The translations under genes were made by a program, and so were the position numbers. A model generated the notes under the pieces. That model did not search any database and was not told the origin of the DNA. It worked only from the letters and a program-made list of their open reading frames with translations. From Lysobacter luteus (GTDB lineage: Bacteria > Pseudomonadota > Gammaproteobacteria > Xanthomonadales > Xanthomonadaceae), in the NCBI RefSeq assembly GCF_907164845.1, contig NZ_OU015430.1, forward strand, positions 434,001-498,000: a DNA stretch of 64,000 nt. The letters are read 5' to 3'. Positions 1 through 8,464 of this stretch are shown here, piece after piece (within the stretch, counting starts at the first letter, position 1; each line of letters opens with the position of its first letter).

Positions 1-111
1 GACCCCAGGGGTGACCGTCCGGCACCCGGCTTCGCCCGCGTTGACCGCGCATGGCCGGCAACAGTGGTACACCTCGGTGCCCGCGGCCTCGCCGCATCAG
101 CAGGAGCCGAG

Positions 112-300
112 ATGAGCAAGTTCCATCCGCCGGCGTCGCCCGCCGACGAAGTCCGCACCGACCAGGGTGAACTGCGCAAGCCCGACGACCGCGCCGACCA
201 GCCCGGCCAGGGCGCCAACCTCACGCCCGCATGGCAGCAGCGCCGTGGCGACGGCGCGCCGCCGCCGGAGGAGCTGCAAACCGAACGCCCCGAGGAGTGA
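112..300 (+). CDS. Small hypothetical protein, Pro/charged-rich
   Basis: A 62-residue protein with no signal peptide or membrane segment, rich in Pro, Gln, Asp, Glu and Arg, so probably largely disordered. The ATG was chosen because AGGAG lies five bases upstream; an in-frame GTG 16 codons earlier lacks such a site. I do not recognise the family and assign no function. It is followed after about 90 bases by the DsbA-family gene on the same strand. The good ribosome binding site and the lack of a competing gene argue that it is real, but a short reading frame in GC-rich DNA keeps confidence moderate. Confidence 0.5.
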   Translation: MSKFHPPASPADEVRTDQGELRKPDDRADQPGQGANLTPAWQQRRGDGAPPPEELQTERPEE

Positions 301-391
301 ACCGCCCGGCCACGCGCCCCGGTGGCGCGGCGGCATTGCGGACAGGGTCCGCCGGCCGCATCTACTGACCGACCTTCCAGGGAGCCCCGCC

Positions 392-1051
392 ATGTCCACG
401 CCGGTTCGCATCGACTTTGTCTCGGACGTCTCCTGCCCGTGGTGCGCAGTCGGGCTCAAGTCGCTGCAGCAGGCGATCGACCGCGTCGGTGATGCGGTGG
501 ACGTCGAGCTGCACTTCCAGCCATTCGAGCTCAACCCCCGGATGCCACCGGAAGGCGAGGACAGTGACGAGCACCTCGCCCTCAAGTACGGCGCAAGCGC
601 GGAGCAACTCGCACAGAACCGCGAGGTGCTCCGGCAGCGGGGTGCCGCGCTGGGCTTCGAGTTCAACCGGCGTAGCCGCGTCTACAACACCTTCGACGCG
701 CACCGGCTGCTGCACTGGGCAGGCACCCTCGGCCGGAGCCAGGAACTGGCGCTCAAGCAGGCGCTGCTGCGGGCGTATTTCACCGACGACCTGGACGTGT
801 CTTCGCATGAGGTGTTGGCCGACGCGGCCGCCACCGCCGGGCTGGACCGTGACGAGGCATTGCAAGTGCTCGGTTCCGATCGCCACGCCGACGACGTGCG
901 GGCGCGCGAGCAGCTCTATCAGCAGCGCGGGATCAGCGCGGTGCCGTCGGTGATCATCAACGACCGCCACCTGATCCAGGGCGGCCAGCCGGTGGAACTG
1001 TTCGAGCAGGCGCTGCGGCAGATCGCCGCCGAAGGGCCAGCGAACGGTTGA
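392..1051 (+). CDS. DsbA family oxidoreductase, FrnE-like
   Basis: A 219-residue thioredoxin-fold protein of the FrnE/DsbA group, expected to act as a thiol oxidoreductase or isomerase. The redox motif CPWC follows the first beta strand (IDFVSDVSCPWCAVG, about residues 7-21), and the cis-Pro segment AVPSVIIND lies near the C terminus, followed by the last helix. There is no signal peptide, so it probably works in the cytoplasm, as is usual for FrnE. GGAG seven bases before the ATG supports this start rather than the longer open frame upstream. It ends next to the convergent DUF3247 gene. The family call is firm; the substrate is unknown. Confidence 0.88.
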   Translation: MSTPVRIDFVSDVSCPWCAVGLKSLQQAIDRVGDAVDVELHFQPFELNPRMPPEGEDSDEHLALKYGASAEQLAQNREVLRQRGAALGFEFNRRSRVYNTFDAHRLLHWAGTLGRSQELALKQALLRAYFTDDLDVSSHEVLADAAATAGLDRDEALQVLGSDRHADDVRAREQLYQQRGISAVPSVIINDRHLIQGGQPVELFEQALRQIAAEGPANG

Positions 1052-1054
1052 CGG

Positions 1055-1354
1055 TCACTCCGGGTCCAGCCGCCGCACCTCGCGGATCCGGTCGACCCAC
1101 AGGTCGCGCCAGCCGGCGGATTCGGGATGGTCCAGCGCCGGTTGCTCGATCCTCACCACCGCGTTCATTCCTTCGCGCCCGTCGGGGCCGAAGAACATCT
1201 GCGCGATCGGCCGGGCGGCGACGATGCCGGTGACCTCGCTGCCGTCCTCCAGCCCCAGCAGGACATGGGCGCCGTTGGGCAGCCGCTCGATGTTGCGCTG
1301 GATCGCGGCGATGGCGTCCGGGTCGGTATGCACGCGCTCGGCATTGCGGGTCAT
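1055..1354 (-). CDS. DUF3247 family protein
   Basis: A 99-residue soluble protein resembling the small DUF3247 family of xanthomonads. An N-terminal helical stretch is followed by beta-rich sequence (VLLGLEDGSEVTGIVAARP) and a C-terminal segment with WRDLWVDRIREVRRL, a pattern reminiscent of small beta-barrel folds. The start has CAGGAG at good spacing (gcaggagacccccATG); the open frame runs far upstream only because the opposite strand of the Ku gene is open. Function is not known. It is divergent from the Ku gene and convergent with the DsbA-family gene. Confidence 0.72.
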   Translation of the reverse strand: MTRNAERVHTDPDAIAAIQRNIERLPNGAHVLLGLEDGSEVTGIVAARPIAQMFFGPDGREGMNAVVRIEQPALDHPESAGWRDLWVDRIREVRRLDPE

Positions 1355-1516
1355 GGGGGTCTCCTGCGTGGCTTGCCCGGACGCTAGCGCGGGCAGCCGC
1401 AAGCCGCGGTGAACCCGGCAGGCGACCGCGCGGGCGCAACGCCGGCGATTCAACGCGCGCGTCACATTCATCTTTTGATACTCGACGGCCCGCACTGCAC
1501 TGCGCAGGAGCCCGCC

Positions 1517-2476
1517 ATGGCCCGCCCGATCTGGTCCGGCACCCTCTCGTTCGGCCTGCTCAACATCCCGGTCTCGCTGATGTCGGGCGAGCGCAAGACC
1601 GACATCTCGTTCCGGATGCTCGATTCGCGCAACAACCAGCCCATCCGCTACGAGCGCGTCAACGCCGAGACCGGCGAGGAAGTCGCCTGGAAGGACATCG
1701 TCAAGGCGTTCGAGTACGACAAGGGCAGCTACGTCGTGCTCGAGCCCGACGACATCAAGTCGGCCGCGCCCGAGAGCCACGACGCGATCGAGGTCGAGGC
1801 CTTCGTCGACGTGGAGTCGATCGGTCCGCAGTTCTTCGAGAAGCCCTATGTGCTGGTGCCGGCCAAGAAGGCCGAGAAGGGCTACGTGCTCCTGCGCGAG
1901 GCGCTGGCGCGCACGGGCAAGATCGGCATCGCCCGGGTCGTCATCCGCACGCGCGAGAGCCTCTGCGCGGTCATGCCGCAGGACAATGCGCTGCTGCTGA
2001 TGATGATGCGGTATCCCCAGGAGCTGGTGGACATCGAGGAGTACCGCATTCCCGAGGGCAAGAGCGCGGACTACCGCATCACCGACAAGGAGCTGGAGTT
2101 CTCCGAACAGCTGATCCAGACGATGTCGGGCGAGTGGGAGCCGGGGAACTACCAGGACGAGTTCCGCCAGCGCCTGCAGGACGTCATCACCAAGCGCATG
2201 AAGGACAAGGGCGTGGTCAAGCACGACGACGAGGAGCCGGCGGTGCACGACCACGCGGCCACCAACGTGGTCGACTTCATGGAGCTGCTGCAGCAGAGCA
2301 TCGCCAAGAAGAAGCGAACCCCGGCCAAGAAGGCCGGCAAGGCGGCCGATGCCGACGACGGGAAGGAAGCCAAGCCCAGGAAGACAGCGAAGAAAACGGC
2401 CAAGAAGGCCGCGGCCAAGAAGCCCGCCAAGAAGGCCGCAGCCAAGAAGAAGTCCGGCGGCAAGAAGGCGGCCTGA
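1517..2476 (+). CDS. ku: Non-homologous end joining protein Ku
   Basis: Bacterial Ku, the homodimeric ring that binds DNA double-strand ends and recruits LigD. The N terminus MARPIWSGTLSFGLLNIPVS is the family signature and the beta-barrel core runs to about residue 260. At 319 residues it is long for the family because of a C-terminal tail of about 55 residues built from Lys/Ala repeats (AKKTAKKAAAKK and similar). Such basic extensions are known in some bacterial Ku proteins and aid DNA binding. AGGAG precedes the ATG by five bases. ligD follows after 21 bases, so the two probably form one transcript. Confidence 0.96.
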   Translation: MARPIWSGTLSFGLLNIPVSLMSGERKTDISFRMLDSRNNQPIRYERVNAETGEEVAWKDIVKAFEYDKGSYVVLEPDDIKSAAPESHDAIEVEAFVDVESIGPQFFEKPYVLVPAKKAEKGYVLLREALARTGKIGIARVVIRTRESLCAVMPQDNALLLMMMRYPQELVDIEEYRIPEGKSADYRITDKELEFSEQLIQTMSGEWEPGNYQDEFRQRLQDVITKRMKDKGVVKHDDEEPAVHDHAATNVVDFMELLQQSIAKKKRTPAKKAGKAADADDGKEAKPRKTAKKTAKKAAAKKPAKKAAAKKKSGGKKAA

Positions 2477-2497
2477 GGCGGCGCGCCGGACTGACCG

Positions 2498-4978
2498 ATG
2501 AGCCTGCGCGAGTACGACCGCAAGCGCCGCTTCGACCAGACGCCCGAGCCGTCCAGCGACAGCCCGGGCCGGCGTGGGCACCGGCCGATCTTCGTCATCC
2601 AGTTGCACCACGCGAGCGTGCGGCACTACGACTTCCGCCTCGAGATGGACGGCGCGCTCAAGAGCTGGTCGGTGCCGAAGGGGCCTTCATTGCGTGTCGG
2701 CGAGAAACGGCTCGCGGTCGAGGTGGAAGACCACCCGCTGTCGTATGCCGACTTCGAGGGTGACATCCCCGAGGGCCATTACGGCGCCGGCCACGTCGAC
2801 CTGTTCGACCGCGGGGTGTGGAGCTGCAACGGCGACCCGCTGGAGTCACTTGCCGCGGGCAAGATCGACTTCGTCCTGCACGGCGAAAGGCTCGGCGGTG
2901 GCTGGAAGCTGGTGCGCACGGCCAAGCCGGCCAGCAAGCCGCAATGGCTGCTGATCAAGCGCGATGACGAGCATGCCGCCGACACCGAAGCCGACGAACT
3001 GACCGATGCCCCCACGCCGAAAGGATGGAAAGGCCGCCGGCCGTCGGGGCCGGCGAAGAAGGCGGCCGCCCGGGCGAAGCCCCGCAAGGCCGCGGCACCG
3101 GCCCCCAGGACCCGCCGCCGCCGGATCGACTGGAAGGCCCGGGCGATGGCGCTGGACGGCGCCAAACCATTGCGCGGAACCACCGAGGTGGACCCGCAGC
3201 TCGCCACCCTGCGCGAGACGCCGCCGGCCGGCGAGGGCTGGCTGCATGAACTCAAATGGGACGGCTACCGGATGCTGGCGCGGATCGATGACGGCAAGGC
3301 CACCCTGCGCTCGCGCAACGGACTGGACTGGACCGCCGACTACCCCGATATCGTGGCCGCACTGGAATCGCTTGGTGCCGGTGACGCGAGCCTGGACGGC
3401 GAGCTGATCGCACTCGATGCAAAGGGGCGCAACAGCTTCGCCGACCTGCAACGCACCATCGAGGGCAGTGCGAGCGCGGTCCTGCGCTATGTCGTGTTCG
3501 ACCTGCCGACGCTGGCCGGCGTCGACCTGACGCGCACCCGGCTCGACGAGCGCAAGGCGCTGCTGGAAGCGCTGCTGGCCGACGTCGGCCGGGACGACTT
3601 GCTCGCCTACAGCCAGCACATCGTCGGGCATGGCGACCAGGTCTTCGCGGCCAGCAAGGGCCAGGAGATGGAAGGGATCATCAGCAAGGCGGTCGACGCG
3701 CACTACACCCCGGGGCGCTCGCGGACCTGGCTGAAGATCAAGCACGCCGAGAGCGACGAGTTTATCGTGGTCGGCTTCACCGCACCCAAGCGGTCGCGGG
3801 TGGGCTTTGGCGCGTTGCTGATGGCCACGCGGGAGGCCGGGCGCCTGAAGTACGTCGGTCGGGTGGGCACCGGTTTCGACGATGCGCGGCTGCGCTCGAT
3901 GACCACACGGTTGCAAAAGCTCGCGCGCAAGGAACCGACCCTGGTGCTGCCGGGGCACATCCCGTTCGCGCCGCGCGACGTGACCTGGGTCGAGCCTCGG
4001 CTGGTGGCCGAGGTGGCGTTCCGCGGCTGGGGGAAGGAGGGGCTTTTGCGGCAGGCGAGTTTCCAGCGCCTGCGCGAGGACAAGGAGGCGAGCGACGTGG
4101 GCGAGCAGGACACTTTCAAGCTGACCAGCCCGGACAAGCTGATCTACCCGGCCGAGAAGATCACCAAGCAGCAGGTCGCCGACTACTACCGCGCGATCGC
4201 ACCGCAACTGTTGCCCGAGGTGGCGCGGCGGCCGCTGTCGATGCTGCGTTGTCCGGACGGCCTCAAGGGCCAGTGCTTCTTCCAGAAGCACCATGCCGAC
4301 ACGCTCGGTCCCAACGTGCACGCGGTGCCGATCCGGGAGAAGGGCGTCGGCGGCCTGGAGGACTACGTCTACATCGAGGATGTCGAGGGCCTGCTCGACC
4401 TGGTGCAGATGAACGTGCTCGAGCTGCATCCGTGGGGCTCGCGGGTGGAGGACGTCGAGCACCCCGACCGGCTGGTGTTCGACCTGGACCCGGGCGAGGG
4501 CGTGGAATGGCCGGCGCTCAAGGCCGCCGCCCGCGACATCCGTGCGCGGCTGGAGGAGATCGGCATGCGCGGGTTCCTGCGCCTGTCCGGCGGCAAGGGC
4601 CTGCACGTGGTGGTGCCGATCGCGCCGGGGCCCAGTTGGAGCGAAGCCAAGGCCTTCTGCGAGGCCTTTGCCGATGCACTGGCGACGCAGGCGCCGGACC
4701 GCTACGTCGCCACGGCGTCGAAAGCCAAGCGCAAGGGCGTGATCTTCATCGACTGGCTGCGCAATGGCCGCGGCGCGACCAGCGTCGCCAGCTGGTCGCT
4801 GCGCGCGCGGGCGGGCGCCGGCGTGGCCGTGCCGCTCCGCTGGGACGAGCTTGGCCGTACCAGGTCGGGCGCAGACTACGACCTGACCCGCGCGCTACGG
4901 CGCGCCGCTGGCTTGCGCAAGGACCCGTGGGAGGGTTGGGACAAGGCCACCCGGCAGAAGCTTGCCGGCTTCGACTGA
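2498..4978 (+). CDS. ligD: DNA ligase D (LigD), three-domain NHEJ ligase
   Basis: An 826-residue multifunctional repair enzyme working with Ku. The order is 3'-phosphoesterase (residues about 30-155, HHASVRHYDFRLEMDG with likely metal ligands H38 and H43), a basic linker, ATP-dependent ligase (about 215-530, nucleotidyl Lys253 in ELKWDGYRM, C-terminal OB fold) and an AEP-type polymerase/primase (about 540-820, LIYPAEKIT and the metal-binding VFDLDPGEG). This PE-LIG-POL order is the Pseudomonas-type arrangement. All catalytic motifs looked for are present and the length is normal. The Lys/Arg/Ala-rich linker at 178-212 echoes the Ku tail. It lies just downstream of ku. Confidence 0.96.
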   Translation: MSLREYDRKRRFDQTPEPSSDSPGRRGHRPIFVIQLHHASVRHYDFRLEMDGALKSWSVPKGPSLRVGEKRLAVEVEDHPLSYADFEGDIPEGHYGAGHVDLFDRGVWSCNGDPLESLAAGKIDFVLHGERLGGGWKLVRTAKPASKPQWLLIKRDDEHAADTEADELTDAPTPKGWKGRRPSGPAKKAAARAKPRKAAAPAPRTRRRRIDWKARAMALDGAKPLRGTTEVDPQLATLRETPPAGEGWLHELKWDGYRMLARIDDGKATLRSRNGLDWTADYPDIVAALESLGAGDASLDGELIALDAKGRNSFADLQRTIEGSASAVLRYVVFDLPTLAGVDLTRTRLDERKALLEALLADVGRDDLLAYSQHIVGHGDQVFAASKGQEMEGIISKAVDAHYTPGRSRTWLKIKHAESDEFIVVGFTAPKRSRVGFGALLMATREAGRLKYVGRVGTGFDDARLRSMTTRLQKLARKEPTLVLPGHIPFAPRDVTWVEPRLVAEVAFRGWGKEGLLRQASFQRLREDKEASDVGEQDTFKLTSPDKLIYPAEKITKQQVADYYRAIAPQLLPEVARRPLSMLRCPDGLKGQCFFQKHHADTLGPNVHAVPIREKGVGGLEDYVYIEDVEGLLDLVQMNVLELHPWGSRVEDVEHPDRLVFDLDPGEGVEWPALKAAARDIRARLEEIGMRGFLRLSGGKGLHVVVPIAPGPSWSEAKAFCEAFADALATQAPDRYVATASKAKRKGVIFIDWLRNGRGATSVASWSLRARAGAGVAVPLRWDELGRTRSGADYDLTRALRRAAGLRKDPWEGWDKATRQKLAGFD

Positions 4979-5075
4979 CGCGGAAGGCCTTGTGCTGGCG
5001 GGCGTGGCCGTCGACAACGTGAACGCAGGCCCGGCCGTCGTTCATCGCATTCAGATGCCGGCGCTCCAGTGTCAA

Positions 5076-5087
5076 TAACATGTGAGG
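5076..5087 (+). promoter_or_regulatory. -10-like TAACAT six bases before the start codon
   Basis: TAACAT at 5076-5081 is followed by six bases (GTGAGG) and then the ATG of the transpeptidase gene. A sigma-70 start site seven bases past the -10 would fall on the A of the ATG, predicting a leaderless mRNA. No good -35 hexamer is visible. The same geometry recurs at five other genes in this window. Confidence 0.4.
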
Positions 5088-5909
5088 ATGGTCCGCACCC
5101 ATCCCCTTCGCGTCCTGTCGCGTGCCGCCGTCGTCCTGGCCGTTGCCACGATCGCCGGCTGCGGCAGCACCCCTGACCCGGTCGACGCGGCCGTCCGGCC
5201 TGCGCCCGTACCGGCCACCCGCACTGTCGAAGTGCCGCGGCCGCACGCGCCGACGCTGGCCGAGCGGCTCGCCCTCGCCGCGCCATCCGCCGATCCGCAG
5301 GTCATCGAGTTGGCGCTCGAGGCGCAGCGCTGCGCGACGCTGGACGGCCAGATCGGCTCGGTCGAGCGCTTGGCGGTCATCGACTACTCGCGCCCTTCAA
5401 CCGAGCAGCGCCTGTGGGTGTTCGACCTCACCGCCGCCGACCTGCTGTATTCCGAGCACGTGGCCCACGGCAAGTACAGCGGCGGGAACATGACCACGGA
5501 GTTCTCCAATAGCGAGGGCAGCTTGATGTCGAGCCTGGGTCTGTTCCGCACCGCCGAGACCTACGTGGGCGGCAACGGCTACTCGCTGCGCATGGACGGG
5601 CTGGAGCCGGGTTTCAACGACCGTGCGCGCGAGCGGCTGATCGTGATGCATGGCGCCGACTACGTGGATCCGCGCCAGGCGTTGCAGCAGGGCCGGCTGG
5701 GGCGCAGCTTCGGTTGCCCGGCCGTACGCGGCGAGATCGCGCAGGAACTGATCGACACGCTCAAGGACGGGCAGTTGCTGTTCGCCTACTACCCGGACAG
5801 CCAGTGGCTGGAGGGTTCACGCTTCCTGGGGTGCGACAGCGCGGGTGCAGGCGCTGTCGCTTCAGTCGCCAGCAAGGCTGCGCGCGGGGTTTCACGCGCC
5901 GCCGAATGA
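5088..5909 (+). CDS. Murein L,D-transpeptidase catalytic domain family lipoprotein
   Basis: A 273-residue cell-wall enzyme of the YkuD_2 type. The N terminus VVLAVATIAGC is a lipoprotein signal with a lipobox ending at Cys. The catalytic region contains RSFGCPAV, matching the S-x-GCP core with the nucleophilic Cys, preceded by the GNGYSLRMDGLEPG segment typical of the family. It should make or edit L,D cross-links or attach proteins to peptidoglycan. An in-frame GTG two codons upstream is possible, but the -10-like hexamer six bases before this ATG favours it. A second, different L,D-transpeptidase and an M23 peptidase follow on the same strand, giving a small wall-remodelling cluster. Confidence 0.85.
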   Translation: MVRTHPLRVLSRAAVVLAVATIAGCGSTPDPVDAAVRPAPVPATRTVEVPRPHAPTLAERLALAAPSADPQVIELALEAQRCATLDGQIGSVERLAVIDYSRPSTEQRLWVFDLTAADLLYSEHVAHGKYSGGNMTTEFSNSEGSLMSSLGLFRTAETYVGGNGYSLRMDGLEPGFNDRARERLIVMHGADYVDPRQALQQGRLGRSFGCPAVRGEIAQELIDTLKDGQLLFAYYPDSQWLEGSRFLGCDSAGAGAVASVASKAARGVSRAAE

Positions 5910-5950
5910 GCCTCGCGCAGCATCGATCCAAACCCCATGGAATCGATCGC

Positions 5951-6961
5951 ATGAAGCCTGTCATCCCGAGCCCTGCCGCGTCGTCCGGCATTCCTTCGCG
6001 CGTCGCCGTGCTGGCGCTGGCCTGTTCGCTGGCGCTGGTCCCGTACGCAGTGTCGGCGCAGGACGCCACCGGCGATCGCGCCACGGCCAACGATGCGGTG
6101 ACGACCACCGTCGAGGCAGGCGACTCCGGGTCGGCTGTGCTGCGCGCGCAGGTGCTGCTGGACCGTGCGCACTTCTCGCCCGGCGAGATTGATGGTGCGT
6201 ACGGCAGCAACACCCGCCGCGCGATCGAGGGCTTCCAGCGCAGCCGCGACCTGCCGGTCACCGGCACCGTCGACGCGGCGACCTGGGAGGCGCTCGACCT
6301 GGACACCGCCGATGTGCTGGTCTCCTACACCCTGACCGATGCCGACGTGACCGGACCGTTCAGCACCATTCCGGCGGACATGGAAGCCAAGGCCGAACTC
6401 GAGCGGCTCGGCTACTCCTCGGCGCTGGAGGCATTGGGCGAAAAGTTCCACGCCAGCCCGGCGCTTCTGAAGCGGCTGAATCCCGATGTCGCGCTGGAGG
6501 CTGGCGCGAACTGGCGGGTACCCAACGTCGCCGCAGCATCCTTGCCGGAAGGCGGCCATGTGGTGGTCGACAAGTCCGATGCGGTGGTGATGCTGGTCGA
6601 CGCCGAAGGCGCGACCGTCGCCCAGTGGCCGGCGACGATGGGCAGCTCGCACGACCCGCTGCCGATTGGCGAGTGGGAGATCAAGGGCGTGGCCAACGAT
6701 CCGGTGTTCCACTACAACCCGGATTTGTTCTGGGATGCGGATCCGAGCCACAGCAAGGCCAAGATCGCCCCGGGCCCGAACAATCCGGTCGGCGTGGTCT
6801 GGATCGACCTGTCGAAGGAGCACTACGGCATCCACGGGACGCCGGAGCCGTCGACGATCGGCAAGACCCAGTCGCACGGCTGCATCCGCATGACCAACTG
6901 GAGCGCGCGCACGCTGGCCGAAGCGGTCGGCCCGGGCACGCGTGCGGTCCTGCGCGAATGA
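5951..6961 (+). CDS. L,D-transpeptidase with peptidoglycan-binding domain
   Basis: A 336-residue exported transpeptidase. It has a signal peptide (residues 1-37, ending AVSAQ), a PG_binding_1 three-helix domain (about 55-115, GEIDGAYGSNTRRAIEGFQ), a middle region and a C-terminal YkuD domain with the conserved HG and SHGCIRM, Cys311 being the predicted nucleophile. Members form 3-3 cross-links in the periplasm using a tetrapeptide donor. The start is the first ATG giving a complete signal peptide; no strong ribosome binding site is seen. It lies 41 bases after the lipoprotein transpeptidase and 61 before the M23 gene, so the three may be co-transcribed. Confidence 0.92.
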   Translation: MKPVIPSPAASSGIPSRVAVLALACSLALVPYAVSAQDATGDRATANDAVTTTVEAGDSGSAVLRAQVLLDRAHFSPGEIDGAYGSNTRRAIEGFQRSRDLPVTGTVDAATWEALDLDTADVLVSYTLTDADVTGPFSTIPADMEAKAELERLGYSSALEALGEKFHASPALLKRLNPDVALEAGANWRVPNVAAASLPEGGHVVVDKSDAVVMLVDAEGATVAQWPATMGSSHDPLPIGEWEIKGVANDPVFHYNPDLFWDADPSHSKAKIAPGPNNPVGVVWIDLSKEHYGIHGTPEPSTIGKTQSHGCIRMTNWSARTLAEAVGPGTRAVLRE

Positions 6962-7022
6962 CCGCGCCTGACCCAAGCCGCCGCGCTGTCGGCTTCGGCA
7001 CCAGCGGTCTCGTGGGGCCGCG

Positions 7023-7760
7023 ATGCTGAGGCTTGCGCTGGTGTTCCTCGCCGGCCTGCTGGTGGGCGCAAACCTGGTGTATTTCGTGATGACCCGCGGC
7101 CAGGCCGACCCGGATGCGGCGCTGGTGTTCCAACGCGAGCGCAGCCAGCACGCCGTGCCGGCCGACACCCCGGCGGCGCCCGCCGAGCGCGTCGAGGCAC
7201 CAGCCCCGCCCCAGGACAAACCCGCCCCGGCCTTCGGCCCGTTGCCGGCCGAGCCTGGTCACACGAGCGGAACACCGGCGCCGGTCGAGCGCCCGCGAAC
7301 CGCGGTCCCGGCGGCCGGCGCAGGCGGATTGATCGTGCCGGTGAGTGGCATCGCGCCAGCGCAACTGTCCAACACCTTCGACGACGCCCGCGGCCAAGGG
7401 CGGGTGCACGAGGCGCTCGACATCATGGCGCCGCGTGGCACCCCGGTGGTCGCCGTGGCCGATGGCACGGTCGAGAAGCTTTTCGCCAGCGACCGGGGTG
7501 GACTGACGATCTACCAGTTCGAGCCGAGCGGCCGTTACGCGTACTACTACGCTCACCTCGACCGCTACGCCGCGGGGCTGGCCGAGGGCGACCGGCTGCG
7601 ACAGGGGCAGGTGGTCGGTTACGTCGGCAGCACCGGCAACGCCAGCGATGACGCGCCGCACCTGCACTTCGGGATCTTCGCCCTCGGGCCGGAGAAGCGC
7701 TGGTGGGAGGGCACCGCGATCAACCCGTATCCGCTCCTCACCGGCCGCCCGACGCCGTAG
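7023..7760 (+). CDS. M23 family metallopeptidase (LytM/peptidoglycan endopeptidase type)
   Basis: A 245-residue membrane-anchored or secreted protein with a hydrophobic N terminus (residues 3-23), a Pro/Ala-rich linker of about 75 residues and a C-terminal LytM domain. The zinc ligands are visible as HxxxD (H129, D133 in HEALD) and HxH (H213, H215 in PHLHFG), with the usual extra His178. Active M23 enzymes cut peptide cross-links in peptidoglycan. All metal ligands are present, so it is probably an active hydrolase rather than a degenerate EnvC-like activator. It closes the wall-remodelling cluster and converges with the membrane protein gene that follows. Confidence 0.9.
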   Translation: MLRLALVFLAGLLVGANLVYFVMTRGQADPDAALVFQRERSQHAVPADTPAAPAERVEAPAPPQDKPAPAFGPLPAEPGHTSGTPAPVERPRTAVPAAGAGGLIVPVSGIAPAQLSNTFDDARGQGRVHEALDIMAPRGTPVVAVADGTVEKLFASDRGGLTIYQFEPSGRYAYYYAHLDRYAAGLAEGDRLRQGQVVGYVGSTGNASDDAPHLHFGIFALGPEKRWWEGTAINPYPLLTGRPTP

Positions 7761-7768
7761 CGGCGGCG

Positions 7769-8464
7769 TCAGGCGCGTTCGAAGCGCTCGATCTCGCCCA
7801 GCTGGCGTTGCGCGCGCTGCAGGTTGCAGCCCGACAGGTCGTCGATCATCCCGCGCAGCCACGGGCTGGCCGGCGGATGGCGTGACCAGCGCATGGCCAG
7901 CCAGACGCTGGCGGCCATCGCCACCACGCCAAAGCCGAGCGTTGCCGCCACCCAACCCGGCGCGGCGGCGTACAGGTCGACCCCGAGCCAGAGCTTCGCG
8001 CCGACCAGGGTGGCAACCAGCCACAGGCACCACCACGGGAGGCCGAGGGCGATGGTGCTGACGGTCGTGAAGCGTTGTAGGCGGGCCAGCCGACGCTGGA
8101 TGTCCAGCACCGGGCCGGTGTAATACACCCCGCCGGCAAGCAACGCGCGGGTGACGCTGGCCCAGATCGCGGCGATGCCGTACGCGTGCAACACCAGTCC
8201 GGCGGCCAGCAGGTGCGGAGTATCCCGGTGGTCGACCCAGAACGTCGCGGCGACCACCACCATCGCAATCCAGACCAGCGCCTCCACCAGCTGCCAGACA
8301 CCGAACCGCCGCAGCGACATGCGGCTGCGATCGATCCGGCGCGCGCGACGCTCTTCCAGCGCCAACGCCTCCAGGCCATCGGCACGCAGGTCGACCTGCG
8401 TCCATGCCGCGTTCAATTCCCGGTCGAGCTGGCGCCAGGCGGCCCTGAGTTCGTCGAGTTCCAT
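7769..8464 (-). CDS. Membrane protein linked to a sigma factor, possible anti-sigma
   Basis: A 231-residue protein with a cytoplasmic helical N terminus of about 55 residues (MELDELRAAWRQLDREL) and four predicted membrane spans (about 60-80, 90-115, 135-155, 170-190). Its ATG overlaps the stop codon of the upstream sigma gene by one base (TGATG), so the two are translationally coupled. Position and topology suggest an anti-sigma factor, but I see no zinc-binding anti-sigma motif and do not recognise the family. An in-frame GTG one codon earlier is an alternative start. The role is inferred from context only. Confidence 0.75.
   Translation of the reverse strand: MELDELRAAWRQLDRELNAAWTQVDLRADGLEALALEERRARRIDRSRMSLRRFGVWQLVEALVWIAMVVVAATFWVDHRDTPHLLAAGLVLHAYGIAAIWASVTRALLAGGVYYTGPVLDIQRRLARLQRFTTVSTIALGLPWWCLWLVATLVGAKLWLGVDLYAAAPGWVAATLGFGVVAMAASVWLAMRWSRHPPASPWLRGMIDDLSGCNLQRAQRQLGEIERFERA

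Noticed and set aside
2310-2475. Repetitive AAGAAGGCC-type DNA
   Set aside because: It encodes the Lys/Ala-rich tail of Ku; the repeat is a result of codon use, not an independent repeat element.
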